Below are positions 43,995 through 55,187 of a stretch of DNA of 64,000 nucleotides, piece by piece. A program made the translations under genes and the position numbers. Source of the DNA: Altererythrobacter ishigakiensis. Lineage in GTDB: Bacteria; Pseudomonadota; Alphaproteobacteria; Sphingomonadales; Sphingomonadaceae. The first letter of the stretch is position 1, and each line of letters opens with the position of its first letter. The stretch is taken from assembly GCF_001663155.1 (NCBI RefSeq), contig NZ_CP015963.1, positions 682,001 to 746,000 on the forward strand, in the 5' to 3' direction. The notes beneath the pieces were generated by a model that did no database searches, had not been told where the DNA came from, and was given only the letters and a program-made list of their open reading frames with translations.

Positions 43995-46220
43995 ATGAGT
44001 TTTGATCGCGTAGGCCTGTCATCCGCAGGCATGAAGTCCGTTATCGCAATCCTGATGGCGGGCTGTTCCTCTGCAGTACTGGCGCAGGAAGTCCCGATTG
44101 TGAAGCCGGGCGCGCCAGGCGAAGCAAACACCGTTCTTAGCGTTGAACAGGCGAGCCAACTGGCAGGCGCAACTTACACGCCCGCAGATGTCGACTTCAT
44201 GCAAGGCATGATCGTACACCACCGACAAGCGGTCGAAATGGCAGATCTCGTCGAAGGCCGAACCAACAATGAGGATATAATTGCACTCGCTGGCCGGATC
44301 GATGCGAGCCAAAAGGACGAGATGGAGTTCATGACCGGCTGGCTCACTGATCGCGGCGAGCCGTTGGCGATGCAAATGACGCATGGCGGTGGTGACCATT
44401 CGATGCACCACGGGCACCATAATATGATGGGCATGGCAACACCGGCTCAAATGGCAGAGCTTGCTGCGTCCAACGGCACTGCCTTTGATCGCCTGTTCCT
44501 GCAGCTTATGATCAGGCACCACGCCGGCGCGGTCGACATGGTTGATGATCTGCACAGTCAGCCAGGCGCCGCCTACGAGCCGGTCATGTACGAATTCACA
44601 AATGATGTCGCTGGCGACCAGAAGACAGAGATTGAGCGCATGAACGTCTTGCTCGCCGGACTATCAGACGATCCGCGAGCAACACTGACTGCCGGATTCC
44701 GAGATGCCGGCGAAGCGATCAGCAATCTTCGTCTGGTTACGGCGATGCCGAAGCCTGCTGGCTTTTTTGATCCGGAGAATCCGGCCGGTCTTCAGCCGCG
44801 CATTGATGATGAAGAAGAAACCAGCGATGAAAGCGTAGAGGATGGGGAAGAGGAAGAACCCCGCTTCAGTCGCCGCCCGTCTCCGCTGTCTTTTGCCAAC
44901 ACCGACATTGCCTTCTCTGGCGATTTGATGGTCGCAGGAAATTACCACGGTTTCAACGCCTATGAATTGGGCGAAGATGGCGTTCCGACGCTGATCAGCT
45001 CGATTGTTTGTCCTGGCGGACAAGGGGACGTTTCCATCTTCGGCGACATTCTCGTGATGAGCGTGCAAGACAGCCGTGCCCGGCTTGATTGCGGGCTTGA
45101 AGGCGTTCAAGGCGACGTCAGCGCGGATCGATTCCGAGGCGTTCGTATCTTTGATATTTCGGACATTAGGAACCCGGTACAGGTCGGCCAGGTACAGACC
45201 TGTCGCGGCTCACACACGCACTCTATTGTCGATGCCGATGATGAACGCATCGTGCTCTATAACTCAGGAACATCTTATGTTCGCGACGATGAGGAGTTAG
45301 AGGGCTGTTTCAACACTGCCGGTGATGAAACAGCGCTTTTCAGCATCGATGTCATTGAGATTCCGCTTGCTGATCCATCCGCTGCCCGCATTACGTCAAG
45401 CCCGCGCGTCTTCGCCAAGGATGGCAAGATCGCAGGCCTGTGGCGCGGCGGCGACCATGGTGACGGGACGCAGGAAACCTACCGCACCGATATGTGTCAC
45501 GACATAACCGTTTTCCCGTCACTTAACCTCGCGGCCGGAGCGTGTTCGGGCAACGGGATCATCATGGACATCTCCGATCCCTACAATCCGCAGCGCATTG
45601 ACGATGTCACTGACACAGGTTTCGCCTATTGGCACTCAGCCACATTCAACAATGATGGCACCAAGGTGCTGTTCACAGACGAATGGGGTGGCGGTGGCCG
45701 TCCGCGTTGTCAGGCCGGCGATCCGATGAACTGGGGGGCCAACGCGATCTACGAAGTTGTCGATGGCAAGCTGGAGTTCCGCAGCAATTACAAGCTGCCT
45801 GCACCGCAAGGTGACAAGGAAAACTGCGTCGCACACAATGGTTCGATTATCCCGGTGCCGGGGCGCGATATCTTTGTTCAGGCTTGGTACCAGGGCGGCA
45901 TTTCCGTGATTGATTTCACCGATGCTGCGAACCCGATCGAAATTGCTTACTTCGACCGCGGTCCGGTCGATAAGGACCAGCTCACAACAGGCGGTTATTG
46001 GTCAGCCTATTGGTACAATGGCCGTATCTATGCGACCGAGATCACTCGTGGACTTGACGTGTTTGCGCTTGAGCCGAGCGAATTCCTGACAGCGGAGGAA
46101 ATTGCTGCTGCTGAGGCTGCTCAGTATCCGGGCGATGTGTTCAATCCGCAAACGCAGACGCAGGTAACATGGTCTGACGAAGTGCTGGAGATGGTCGAAG
46201 CTAGTCGCAAAGGCGGTTGA
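43995..46220 (+). CDS. Secreted DUF305 - LVIVD-type repeat fusion protein
   Basis: A 741-residue exported protein. The signal peptide ends near AVLAQE. Residues about 55-225 are a DUF305 domain with two half-motifs FMQGMIVHHRQAVEMADL and FLQLMIRHHAGAVDMVDDL, and a His/Met-rich patch (GGGDHSMHHGHHNMMGM) that could bind metal such as copper. After an acidic linker (EEETSDESVEDGEEEE), the C-terminal 450 residues resemble LVIVD-type beta-propeller repeats (GVRIFDISDIRNPVQVGQV, IIMDISDPYNPQRIDDV, ISVIDFTDAANPIEIAYF). The exact role is unknown. Confidence 0.82.
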   Translation: MSFDRVGLSSAGMKSVIAILMAGCSSAVLAQEVPIVKPGAPGEANTVLSVEQASQLAGATYTPADVDFMQGMIVHHRQAVEMADLVEGRTNNEDIIALAGRIDASQKDEMEFMTGWLTDRGEPLAMQMTHGGGDHSMHHGHHNMMGMATPAQMAELAASNGTAFDRLFLQLMIRHHAGAVDMVDDLHSQPGAAYEPVMYEFTNDVAGDQKTEIERMNVLLAGLSDDPRATLTAGFRDAGEAISNLRLVTAMPKPAGFFDPENPAGLQPRIDDEEETSDESVEDGEEEEPRFSRRPSPLSFANTDIAFSGDLMVAGNYHGFNAYELGEDGVPTLISSIVCPGGQGDVSIFGDILVMSVQDSRARLDCGLEGVQGDVSADRFRGVRIFDISDIRNPVQVGQVQTCRGSHTHSIVDADDERIVLYNSGTSYVRDDEELEGCFNTAGDETALFSIDVIEIPLADPSAARITSSPRVFAKDGKIAGLWRGGDHGDGTQETYRTDMCHDITVFPSLNLAAGACSGNGIIMDISDPYNPQRIDDVTDTGFAYWHSATFNNDGTKVLFTDEWGGGGRPRCQAGDPMNWGANAIYEVVDGKLEFRSNYKLPAPQGDKENCVAHNGSIIPVPGRDIFVQAWYQGGISVIDFTDAANPIEIAYFDRGPVDKDQLTTGGYWSAYWYNGRIYATEITRGLDVFALEPSEFLTAEEIAAAEAAQYPGDVFNPQTQTQVTWSDEVLEMVEASRKGG

Positions 46221-46246
46221 TTTCACCAAGCAGCAATTGAGTTTTT

Positions 46247-46275
46247 AAGGGCCGGAAATTTCCGGCCCTTATCTT
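46247..46275. terminator. Perfect palindromic terminator
   Basis: AAGGGCCGGAAA and TTTCCGGCCCTT form a perfect 12-bp inverted repeat without a spacer, flanked by GTTTTT on one side and TATCTTT on the other. It lies between convergent genes and should work in both directions. Confidence 0.88.
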
Positions 46276-46289
46276 TGCGAACTCAAGTG

Positions 46290-46697
46290 TTAGGCCGCGT
46301 CGATCGCGGCTTCGACCTTATTGATCGGTTGACCAGTCAGTGTCTTGTCGATTTCGCCAGCCAGCTTGCTGCGAAGCTCAGCGTGATAGTGCTGCCGCAT
46401 CTCTCCAAGAGTCTTGGGGTCTGCAATCACGAGCACTTGCTCAATCTCATTGGTGATCGCCTTTTGATTGAGCCATTCTGCAGCAGCAGCGCCATGCGCC
46501 AATTCATCAAGCTGCGTGCGTCCCAGAATCTTCCCCAAATGATCCTGGTGCCTGACGCCTGCGCTGAAATTCGTGGCCTTCAAATCGGGCGTTTCGACCA
46601 ACTCAAGCTTTGGATCGAATATCTGACCCCGGTTTATGAACAGACTGAAGCTCTCACCATCAACCAGCGCAACATGTGCATTGTGAGCCAATTTCAT
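46290..46697 (-). CDS. Host attachment protein family (baeRF-like)
   Basis: A 135-residue protein starting MKLAHNAHVALVDGESFSLF, with QLDELAHGAAAAEWLNQKA and QVLVIADPKTLGEMRQHYH, the pattern of the proteins annotated host attachment protein (related to the AtsE product and the bacterial eRF1-like families). The name comes from an Agrobacterium phenotype and does not prove a role in attachment here. The ATG at 46697 is supported by AGGAG nine bases upstream. The longer frame to 46745 is not needed. Confidence 0.8.
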   Translation of the reverse strand: MKLAHNAHVALVDGESFSLFINRGQIFDPKLELVETPDLKATNFSAGVRHQDHLGKILGRTQLDELAHGAAAAEWLNQKAITNEIEQVLVIADPKTLGEMRQHYHAELRSKLAGEIDKTLTGQPINKVEAAIDAA

Positions 46698-46818
46698 AGA
46701 CGCAACTCCTCTCGTGATCAGCGTACATTCGACTCGGTGACACATTAGCGTAGCATAAGAAGAGGCCTCGCGGGAGCGATCTGCCGCAGGCCCCTTCTAT
46801 TGCTCGTCTTGTTGGAGG

Positions 46819-48657
46819 CTAACTGGATCTGACCGAATTTATCCAATTATCGACCCGCTTTTCCAGGATCGTCAATGGCATGTCTCCGCCGCCAAGCACC
46901 GTATCGTGAAATCCGCGAATGTCGAAGTCCTCGCCTAATTCTTGTTCGGCTTTACGGCGGAGCTCCTGAATCCGGATCATGCCGATCTTGTAACTGGTCG
47001 CCTGACCAGGAAGCACAAAGTAGCGCCGCACCTCTGAGCGTGTTGCTTCCAGCGGATTGGCCGAATTCGCTTGAGCAAAATCTATAGCCTGCTGTTCTGT
47101 CCAACCCTTGGAGTGGATGCCTGTGTCCAGAACGAGCCGGATAGCGCGCCATATCTCATTCTGCAGCCGCCCGAAGTCTTGATACGGATCTTCGAACCCG
47201 CCCATTTCCTTAGCCAGCCACTCGGAATACAATCCCCATCCTTCAGCAAAGGCAGGAATGTATTCGCCATTGGCTCGGAACCTTGGCGTGTCTTCCAGCT
47301 CCTGTGCGATAGAGATCTGCATGTGATGCCCAGGATTGCCTTCGTGATAGGCAATCGTCTCGATCTCCGGGATGGGCATCGTCGTCATGTCGGACAGGTG
47401 CGCATAGTAAATGCCGGGGCGTGAGCCATCAGGCGTGCCCTGCCGGTAATGCTGTGCGGCACCATCCTGTTCGCGGAACGGTTCGACGCGCCGGACTTCC
47501 AGCGACGCCTTTGGCAGGCGTCCAAAAAACTCCGGCAGTCGCTTGGTCAGCTGTTCAATATAAAGCGTGGCCCGATCGATATACATCTGCGCACCGGCAT
47601 CATTGTTTGGGAAAAAGAACTGCTGATCCGACCGTACGAAATCGAAAAACTCTTCGAGAGTTCCGTCAAAACCCACCTGATCCTTAATTGCCTCCATCTC
47701 GCCGCGAATACGCGCCACTTCAGACAGACCCAGTTCGTGAATTTCGTCTGCGGTCATGTCGGTTGTCGTCATTTCCGCGAGCATGAACTTGTAATATTCC
47801 TCGCCATTGGGGAGCGCTGACACCCCTTGCGCCTCTGCATCGGAATTCGGGCGGTCCTGGCTCATCCAGTCAATAATGCGCTGATAGGCCGGCGCGGTTT
47901 GCTCGATCAGCGTCGTGCGGGCCTGTTCTTCCAGTTCATCGGCACGTTCCTGTGAAATCGCTCCCGTCTCGACCAATGATGCCAGGCGCTCCTGCGTGCC
48001 TTGCCACAGTGCTGAGGGAGGACCATCGGTAAATGGCGCCCCGGAAATCAGCTTTCTCGACTCTTCGATAACGAAGTCATAGGCGAAGCGAGGAGGCCGT
48101 ACGCCCTTTTGCGCATTCTCCTGCGCGCGTACCAGCGTTTGATCCATGGCTTTTCCGATGCCAGCCAAACGAGAGATGAAAGCTTCCATCTCAGCCTCGT
48201 CTTCGACCGTATGCTGACTTAGGATATTGGAAGGTAGATCGGTGTGTGCGCCGTCCATTTGTTCGAGAACATACTCGTGATCCAAGAAGTCTCGTGACAG
48301 TGAGGCGCGCTCCGCACGATACTTGAACATGTCATAGGAAATCTTGGCTTCTTCGCTCAACTCATCATAGTCGAAATTGGCTTCCATCTCTGCCGAGGCA
48401 TTTTCCCACCACTCGATCTGCGCGAGCTGTCCAGCGGCGCTAAAGTCGTCGATCTTGTCATAGTTTGTTTTCAGGCCAAGTGCGGTCTGGCGCAAAGGAC
48501 TGAACGCGAGCTCCTCCTCCCATTTCTCAGCGAACCACGTTTCGAGGCATGCTGCTTGTTCCCCGTCGCATTGAACCGTTGCGACGGTCGAAGTCATCGC
48601 GTCGCAACCAGTCAGCGAAACGGATGCCAAGAGCAAGGCGGCAAATTTCACTTTCAA
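46819..48657 (-). CDS. DUF885 family lipoprotein, putative metallopeptidase
   Basis: A 612-residue protein with lipoprotein signal MKVKFAALLLASVSLTGC. The DUF885 body carries AYHEGNPGHHMQIS, whose HEGxPGHH pattern resembles a zinc peptidase site, and FAEGWGLYSEWLAKEMG with a likely third ligand Glu. The family is annotated as uncharacterised or as X-prolyl-type peptidase without firm evidence known to me. It lies downstream of groEL but a strong terminator separates them. Confidence 0.85.
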   Translation of the reverse strand: MKVKFAALLLASVSLTGCDAMTSTVATVQCDGEQAACLETWFAEKWEEELAFSPLRQTALGLKTNYDKIDDFSAAGQLAQIEWWENASAEMEANFDYDELSEEAKISYDMFKYRAERASLSRDFLDHEYVLEQMDGAHTDLPSNILSQHTVEDEAEMEAFISRLAGIGKAMDQTLVRAQENAQKGVRPPRFAYDFVIEESRKLISGAPFTDGPPSALWQGTQERLASLVETGAISQERADELEEQARTTLIEQTAPAYQRIIDWMSQDRPNSDAEAQGVSALPNGEEYYKFMLAEMTTTDMTADEIHELGLSEVARIRGEMEAIKDQVGFDGTLEEFFDFVRSDQQFFFPNNDAGAQMYIDRATLYIEQLTKRLPEFFGRLPKASLEVRRVEPFREQDGAAQHYRQGTPDGSRPGIYYAHLSDMTTMPIPEIETIAYHEGNPGHHMQISIAQELEDTPRFRANGEYIPAFAEGWGLYSEWLAKEMGGFEDPYQDFGRLQNEIWRAIRLVLDTGIHSKGWTEQQAIDFAQANSANPLEATRSEVRRYFVLPGQATSYKIGMIRIQELRRKAEQELGEDFDIRGFHDTVLGGGDMPLTILEKRVDNWINSVRSS

Positions 48658-48730
48658 TGTAGTTCCCCTTCAAAAGTTGGAGGAGACCATGCCCGCGCAT
48701 GTTTGAAAAGGGAACCCGTCCATTCGACCA

Positions 48731-48765
48731 ACGAAAAACCCCGGGGGACGAACGGCCCCCGGGGT
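48731..48765 (-). terminator. Intrinsic terminator of groESL
   Basis: On the minus strand ACCCCGGGGG and CCCCCGGGGT form a perfect 10-bp stem with an 8-base loop, followed by TTTTT (48733-48737). It lies 29 bases after the groEL stop and separates groESL from the DUF885 gene. Confidence 0.92.
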
Positions 48766-48793
48766 CCATTATCGTTTGGTAAGATGGGCTTTT

Positions 48794-50455
<1,662 letters not shown>

Positions 50456-50494
50456 TCAGATAAGTGAGGGAAAAGCGTTCGGATATCAGGCTGA

Positions 50495-50782
50495 TCAGCC
50501 GATGATCCCCATGATATCGCTTTCCTTCATGATCAGCAGGTCTTCACCGTCGATCTTGACTTCGGTGCCTGACCACTTGCCGAACAGGATGCGGTCGCCA
50601 GCCTTGACGTCGAGCGGGATACGATCACCGTCGTCGTCACGGGCACCTTCGCCAACGGAGACGATCTCGCCTTCGCTTGGCTTTTCCTGTGCGCTGTCAG
50701 GGATAATGATGCCGCCAGCAGTCTTCTGGTCGGCTTCGATGCGACGGACCAACACGCGGTCGTGCAGCGGACGAAATGCCAT
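50495..50782 (-). CDS. groS: Co-chaperonin GroES (10 kDa)
   Basis: Lid of the GroEL chamber; 95 residues starting [20 protein letters not shown], with the mobile loop [19 protein letters not shown] and the roof [20 protein letters not shown]. The frame is open upstream to 51103 but the ATG at 50782 gives the standard N-terminus. A CIRCE element lies 35 bases upstream. Confidence 0.97.
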   Translation of the reverse strand: MAFRPLHDRVLVRRIEADQKTAGGIIIPDSAQEKPSEGEIVSVGEGARDDDGDRIPLDVKAGDRILFGKWSGTEVKIDGEDLLIMKESDIMGIIG

Positions 50783-50816
50783 TGTAATGACCTTTCTCTT
50801 CAGTTGATAATCACGA

Positions 50817-50843
50817 TTGGCACTCTCCCCTTGAGAGTGCCAG
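50817..50843 (-). promoter_or_regulatory. CIRCE element upstream of groES
   Basis: TTGGCACTC, nine bases, then GAGTGCCAG: a near-perfect inverted repeat matching the CIRCE consensus (TTAGCACTC-N9-GAGTGCTAA) with the usual alphaproteobacterial G substitutions. It predicts repression of groESL by HrcA, which is not encoded in this window. Confidence 0.9.
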
Positions 50844-50916
50844 CGGGAGCGCAAATGGGTGTGGGGGCGGCCCGAGTCAACAGGCGGCAAAGCAAATTCT
50901 CGGATTTTTTTGGCGT

Positions 50917-52308
50917 TCAAGCGGCGCGTTTGGTTAGGCCGAGCTGCTCGCGCAGCATCCACCGCCAAATCAGCAGCAAAGCCGCGCATGCTAGGCCTGT
51001 AGCGAGACCGATCCAAACGCCTACGCCTTCGAGTCCAGCGAAGAAGCCCAGTCCGATCGCTAGCCCGAAACCCGGAACCCAATAGCTGAAGATCGCGATC
51101 CACATCGGGATGCGCGTGTCCTGCAGTCCTCTAAGCGCACCGGCGGCTACCGCCTGCACACCGTCCACAAGCTGAAATGCCGCAGCAAGGACTAAATACT
51201 GCAAGGCGAAGCCGATAAGCGCAGCGTTCTTGGGATCATTGATGTCGACGTAGATTTGCAAAAGATATTCAGGAACCAGCACCATCGCTGTGGCGGTGAA
51301 CGCCATAAAACCTGTTCCAAGGGCCAACGCGACCCAACCGGCAAGCTTCATTCCGTCGCTGCTCTTAGCTCCGTAGGCATAGCCGACACGGATCGTAGCG
51401 GCTTGGCCGACGCCGAATGGCACCTGAAATGCCAAGGCGGCGATATTGAGGGCAACGATGTGGCCGGCCAGCTCCGCGGCGCCGATCCGGCCCATCAGGA
51501 AAGCTGCCGCGCTGAATATGCCAGCTTCCGCGGCAACAGTGAGTCCGATCGGAGTGCCGATGCGAAAGATAAGCCAGAAACGAATCCAGTCGGGCCGCCA
51601 GAAGCGGTAGAAAATGCGATAGCGTGCCAGGCGCGGGTAAATCAGGATCACTGCAATGTAAGATGCTAGCGTGATCAGGGTGGTTATGATTGTCGCGACG
51701 GCTGCGCCCGTCAGGCCCATCCCCGGCGCGCCAAGGTTACCGAAAATGAAGGCGTAATTCGCGATCGCGTTTATCGGTATGCCAAGCGCAGTGATGGCTG
51801 TCGCAAACACCGGCCAACCGAGCGCCGATACATAATTACGAAGGACAGACGCGAGCAACATCGGCACCATCGAGAAGATCACAAGTGAGTTATACTCTAT
51901 CGCCAGCGCGATAATGTCCGGCGATTGGCCAGTCGCGCGCATCACCGGGCCAAGCAGCGAGGCTAGGACCATGCCGAGCAACCCGGTTACGGCCGCAACC
52001 CACAAGGCCATGCGCGTCGCGCGGCGCACTGGGCGCAATGACGGTCCTTTAGCACCAATCGCTTCCGCGATCAGCGGAGCGACCGCGCCGGAGAGCGATG
52101 ATAACGACCATACGACCAGGCCAAACAGGCCGGCTACAAGGCCTGATGCGGCAAGTGGCGCTTCTCCCAGCCGCGCGATGAAAATGACATCCACCATGTA
52201 GATGCCCATTTGCAAAAGGTTGGCGAGCACCAGCGGCCATGCGAGCCTGAATGTCTCCCCGGTTTCCCTGCGCCATGAAGGCGTTTCAAGATACTCTGTC
52301 TCGCGCAT
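50917..52308 (-). CDS. MATE family efflux transporter
   Basis: A 463-residue protein with about twelve hydrophobic helices in two similar halves. The start [20 protein letters not shown] and [14 protein letters not shown] is the characteristic first helix pair of MATE exporters, and [20 protein letters not shown] begins the second half. It would exchange drugs or metabolites for Na+ or H+. Substrate not predictable. It stands alone upstream of groES, with its own promoter presumably above 52308. Confidence 0.9.
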   Translation of the reverse strand: MRETEYLETPSWRRETGETFRLAWPLVLANLLQMGIYMVDVIFIARLGEAPLAASGLVAGLFGLVVWSLSSLSGAVAPLIAEAIGAKGPSLRPVRRATRMALWVAAVTGLLGMVLASLLGPVMRATGQSPDIIALAIEYNSLVIFSMVPMLLASVLRNYVSALGWPVFATAITALGIPINAIANYAFIFGNLGAPGMGLTGAAVATIITTLITLASYIAVILIYPRLARYRIFYRFWRPDWIRFWLIFRIGTPIGLTVAAEAGIFSAAAFLMGRIGAAELAGHIVALNIAALAFQVPFGVGQAATIRVGYAYGAKSSDGMKLAGWVALALGTGFMAFTATAMVLVPEYLLQIYVDINDPKNAALIGFALQYLVLAAAFQLVDGVQAVAAGALRGLQDTRIPMWIAIFSYWVPGFGLAIGLGFFAGLEGVGVWIGLATGLACAALLLIWRWMLREQLGLTKRAA

Positions 52309-52603
52309 GAAGCCGGCCCGGATATATGCGAAGATGTGCCTGTCAAAGCGCGAACTAAACCCGGCGCGAAGTTAGCCCGGTTGCTGAGGCATCGGGGTTA
52401 CACTGCTCGGCTTGAAGCACATGCCTGAAAGTAGTCGATCAGAACCCTTTTCGTTCACTCAGATTAACAGGCCGGCGCTTTCAGATTAGTCCTCATTTTG
52501 ACATGGCCCATAGTCTGCACCTATTCCTGCGTGATGGTGATCATGAAGCTTCGACCCGCATTCTGTATGACTGGGCATAAAACCGGCAAGGGGTTCTGAC
52601 CAG
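52309..52603. other. Divergent intergenic region, MATE - permease
   Basis: About 295 bases between divergent starts. TCAGATTA occurs twice (52457-52464 and 52481-52488) as a direct repeat separated by 16 bases, which might be a binding site. Otherwise I see no gene or strong hairpin. Confidence 0.35.
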
Positions 52604-53917
52604 TTGGCCAACACCATCAAGACCGCGAAAGTGCCGGGACGCAAGCTAGGTCTTTTTGCGGCAATCGCGCTGGTGATGGGAAACATGATCGGCTCTGGGG
52701 TTTTTCTTTTGCCGACCAGCCTAGCGCCCTTCGGCTGGCACGCAGTGCTCGGCTGGATCATTTCCATTTGTGGCACTCTGGTGCTTGCCTGGGTGTTTGC
52801 CGCTTTAACCAAAGCAAATCCTGCTGCCGGCGACCCCTCCGGTTTTGTCACAGACGCATTTGGCAAATTGCCAGCTTTTCTCGTCACGTGGGTATTTTGG
52901 GTATCGGTGTGGACGGCGGTTGCTTCAATTTCTGTGGCCGCTGTCAGCTATCTGTCGATGTTTATTCCGGCCATTGGCGAAACCGCTTTGGCGCCGGCAA
53001 TGTGCGCGATTGCCGTGGTGTGGACAATGACTCTGATCAACTTGCGGGGAGTGCACGCTGCGGGACGTTTTCAGGTTGCGACGGTGTTGCTCAAGGTGAC
53101 GCCGCTTGTCGCGATTATTGTCATCGGCGTGATTGTGATGGGTTCAGGCAACGGCGAGATCCGACCGCTCGATATGCGCGAAATCAACGGTGTGGACCTT
53201 CGCGGGGTGGCTGCTCTGACGCTGTTTGCACTGCTTGGTTTCGAGTGCGCTAGCGTCGCAGCCGCACGGGTGGAAAATCCGGAAGTAAATGTGCCGCGCG
53301 CGACAATGTGGGGGACGGCGCTCACAGGTCTGCTCTACTTGCTTGTATGCAGCCTTGTGACACTCATGCTGCCAGAAGCTTTGGTCGCTTCCTCGCCCGC
53401 TCCGCTGGCTACATTTGTGGAGTATTATTGGTCTGCGGAAGCCGCTGCGCTGGTATCGGTCTTTGCTATCATCAGCTGTGTGGGTGCAGTGAACGGCTGG
53501 GTGCTGATGCAGGGGGAGTTGCCGCGCAATATGGCGGATCGCAAAATGCTGGCCTCCTGGTGGGGGCAAACCGACTCCGCTGGAACTCCCCGTAGAGCAC
53601 TGATTGCATCCTCAATGATCGCTACCGTCTGTCTGATCCTCAATTCTAGCCGTAGCATGCAGGGGATCTATGAATTCATGCTGTTACTTTCGACCTCGTC
53701 AGCGCTCTGGTTGTATCTCGCATGTGCCTTGGCGGCATGGCGGATGAAAGTGGTGCGTCCGTTCGCGCTAACCGGCGCCGCTTATGCAGTATGGATGCTT
53801 TGGGGCGCGGGGCTGGAAGCGAGCGGGTGGAGTCTGGTTCTAATGGTTGCTGGTTACCCGCTCTACTGGTGGGCCGGGCGCGATGGTTCGCCACAGCGCA
53901 TCGCCAGAGCTGAATAG
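52604..53917 (+). CDS. APC superfamily amino acid permease
   Basis: A 437-residue protein with about twelve hydrophobic segments. The first helix LFAAIALVMGNMIGSGVFLLP contains the GSG unwound substrate loop typical of AdiC/APC antiporters. The start is TTG (MANTIKTAKVPGRKLG), with AGGGG about twelve bases upstream, a little far; no ATG lies before the first membrane helix. It is nineteen bases upstream of a Rieske oxygenase gene, so the pair probably imports and oxidises one nitrogenous substrate. Confidence 0.85.
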   Translation: MANTIKTAKVPGRKLGLFAAIALVMGNMIGSGVFLLPTSLAPFGWHAVLGWIISICGTLVLAWVFAALTKANPAAGDPSGFVTDAFGKLPAFLVTWVFWVSVWTAVASISVAAVSYLSMFIPAIGETALAPAMCAIAVVWTMTLINLRGVHAAGRFQVATVLLKVTPLVAIIVIGVIVMGSGNGEIRPLDMREINGVDLRGVAALTLFALLGFECASVAAARVENPEVNVPRATMWGTALTGLLYLLVCSLVTLMLPEALVASSPAPLATFVEYYWSAEAAALVSVFAIISCVGAVNGWVLMQGELPRNMADRKMLASWWGQTDSAGTPRRALIASSMIATVCLILNSSRSMQGIYEFMLLLSTSSALWLYLACALAAWRMKVVRPFALTGAAYAVWMLWGAGLEASGWSLVLMVAGYPLYWWAGRDGSPQRIARAE

Positions 53918-53936
53918 TACTGCTAAGACCGAGGCA

Positions 53937-55100
53937 ATGGCGACGCACATAAATCCGGTGAATGACATTGATCCGCTTGATGGGTGGAGCTTGCCCGCAT
54001 GGACCTACAGCGATCCTGAATTCTTTGCGCTTGAGAAAGAACGCGTCTTCGCACCCAGTTGGCAGATCGTTTGTCACGCTAGCGATATTCCGGGAACTGG
54101 CGACTGGCACACGCTGGATTATCTGGGTGAGAGCGTCATCGTAATGCGAGGGCGCGATGGAGAATTGCGCGCCTTCACTAATGTCTGCCGCCACCGTGGT
54201 TCACGTATCCTTGATGGCGCGAGAGGCTGCGCGAAGAAACTCGTGTGCCCCTATCACGCCTGGACTTACGAGCTTGACGGACGGCTGATCGGCGTACCCG
54301 ACGCTGCGAGCTATCCGGCACTCGACAAAACCGCACTGGGTCTGGCGCCGGTGGCGATGGAGGTTTGGCGCGGCTTTGTGTTCGTGCGTCTTGTGGATGA
54401 GGGCCCATCGGTCGCCGAGATGATGGCTCCATATGAAGACATGGTTGTGCCCTATCGCCTTGAAGAACTCAAAGCGCTTGGCCGGGTAACGCTGCGTCCG
54501 CGTGACGTGAACTGGAAGAACGTTGGCGACAATTATTCTGATGGCTTGCATATTCCCGTCGCGCACCCGGGCCTGACACGACTGTTCGGTAAAGGGTATG
54601 GTGTAGAGGCCGCAGATCATGTTGACCGCATGTGGGGCGCAATAGTTGATCAACCGTCTGACAACTGGTCCGAGCGGTTGTATCAACGATTGTTGCCACC
54701 GGTGCCGCATTTGCCAGAGGAGCGGCAGCGCCACTGGCTCTATTTCAAGCTATGGCCCAACGTGGCCTTCGATATCTATCCGGATCAAGTGGACTTTATG
54801 CAGTGGTTGCCAGTCAGCCCGACTGAGTGCCTGATTCGCGAGATCAGCTATGCGCTTGACGACGAGCGGCGTGAAATGCATGCCTCGCGCTATCTCAATT
54901 GGCGCATAAACCGGCAAGTCAATGCAGAGGATACCGCGCTCATCGCTCGTGTGCAGGAAGGAATGGAAAGCCGCAGCTTCTCAGTCGGCCCCTTGTCCGT
55001 CAAAGAAGTGTGCCTCAAGCATTTTTGCAAGCGGATGCGTGAACTTATTCCTGAAGCGCGGCTTGAACAGAAACCCGCCAGTCTGAAATTTGCCCGTTAG
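53937..55100 (+). CDS. Rieske non-haem iron oxygenase, alpha subunit
   Basis: A 387-residue ring-hydroxylating-type oxygenase. The Rieske 2Fe-2S motif is CRHRGSRIL ... LVCPYHAWTYELDG (CxH and CxxH). The catalytic domain has NVGDNYSDGLHIPVAHPGL, giving Asp, His and His for the mononuclear iron. Members include aromatic dioxygenases and demethylases of quaternary amines such as glycine betaine and carnitine. With an amino acid permease directly upstream and no beta subunit or reductase gene nearby, an N-demethylating or amine-oxidising role is a reasonable guess. The frame extends upstream to 53847; the ATG at 53937 follows GAGG. Confidence 0.88.
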   Translation: MATHINPVNDIDPLDGWSLPAWTYSDPEFFALEKERVFAPSWQIVCHASDIPGTGDWHTLDYLGESVIVMRGRDGELRAFTNVCRHRGSRILDGARGCAKKLVCPYHAWTYELDGRLIGVPDAASYPALDKTALGLAPVAMEVWRGFVFVRLVDEGPSVAEMMAPYEDMVVPYRLEELKALGRVTLRPRDVNWKNVGDNYSDGLHIPVAHPGLTRLFGKGYGVEAADHVDRMWGAIVDQPSDNWSERLYQRLLPPVPHLPEERQRHWLYFKLWPNVAFDIYPDQVDFMQWLPVSPTECLIREISYALDDERREMHASRYLNWRINRQVNAEDTALIARVQEGMESRSFSVGPLSVKEVCLKHFCKRMRELIPEARLEQKPASLKFAR

Positions 55101-55113
55101 CGGACACGCGACG

Positions 55114-55146
55114 AAAAAAGGGCGGCGCCATTGCTGGCACCGCCCC
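55114..55146 (-). terminator. Intrinsic terminator of rplJL
   Basis: On the minus strand GGGCGGTGCC and GGCGCCGCCC pair (one U-G) around a 6-base loop, followed by TTTTTTC. It is 42 bases beyond the rplL stop, between rplL and the convergent oxygenase gene, and may also act on the plus strand. Confidence 0.9.
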
Positions 55147-55187
55147 TTGTTTGATCTCGCAGGGAGATCGAAGCGTAAGCTTTAGAC

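Noticed and set aside
46290-46697. Adhesin based on the name host attachment protein
   Set aside because: No signal peptide or surface domain is present; the family name comes from one phenotype and does not show function here.
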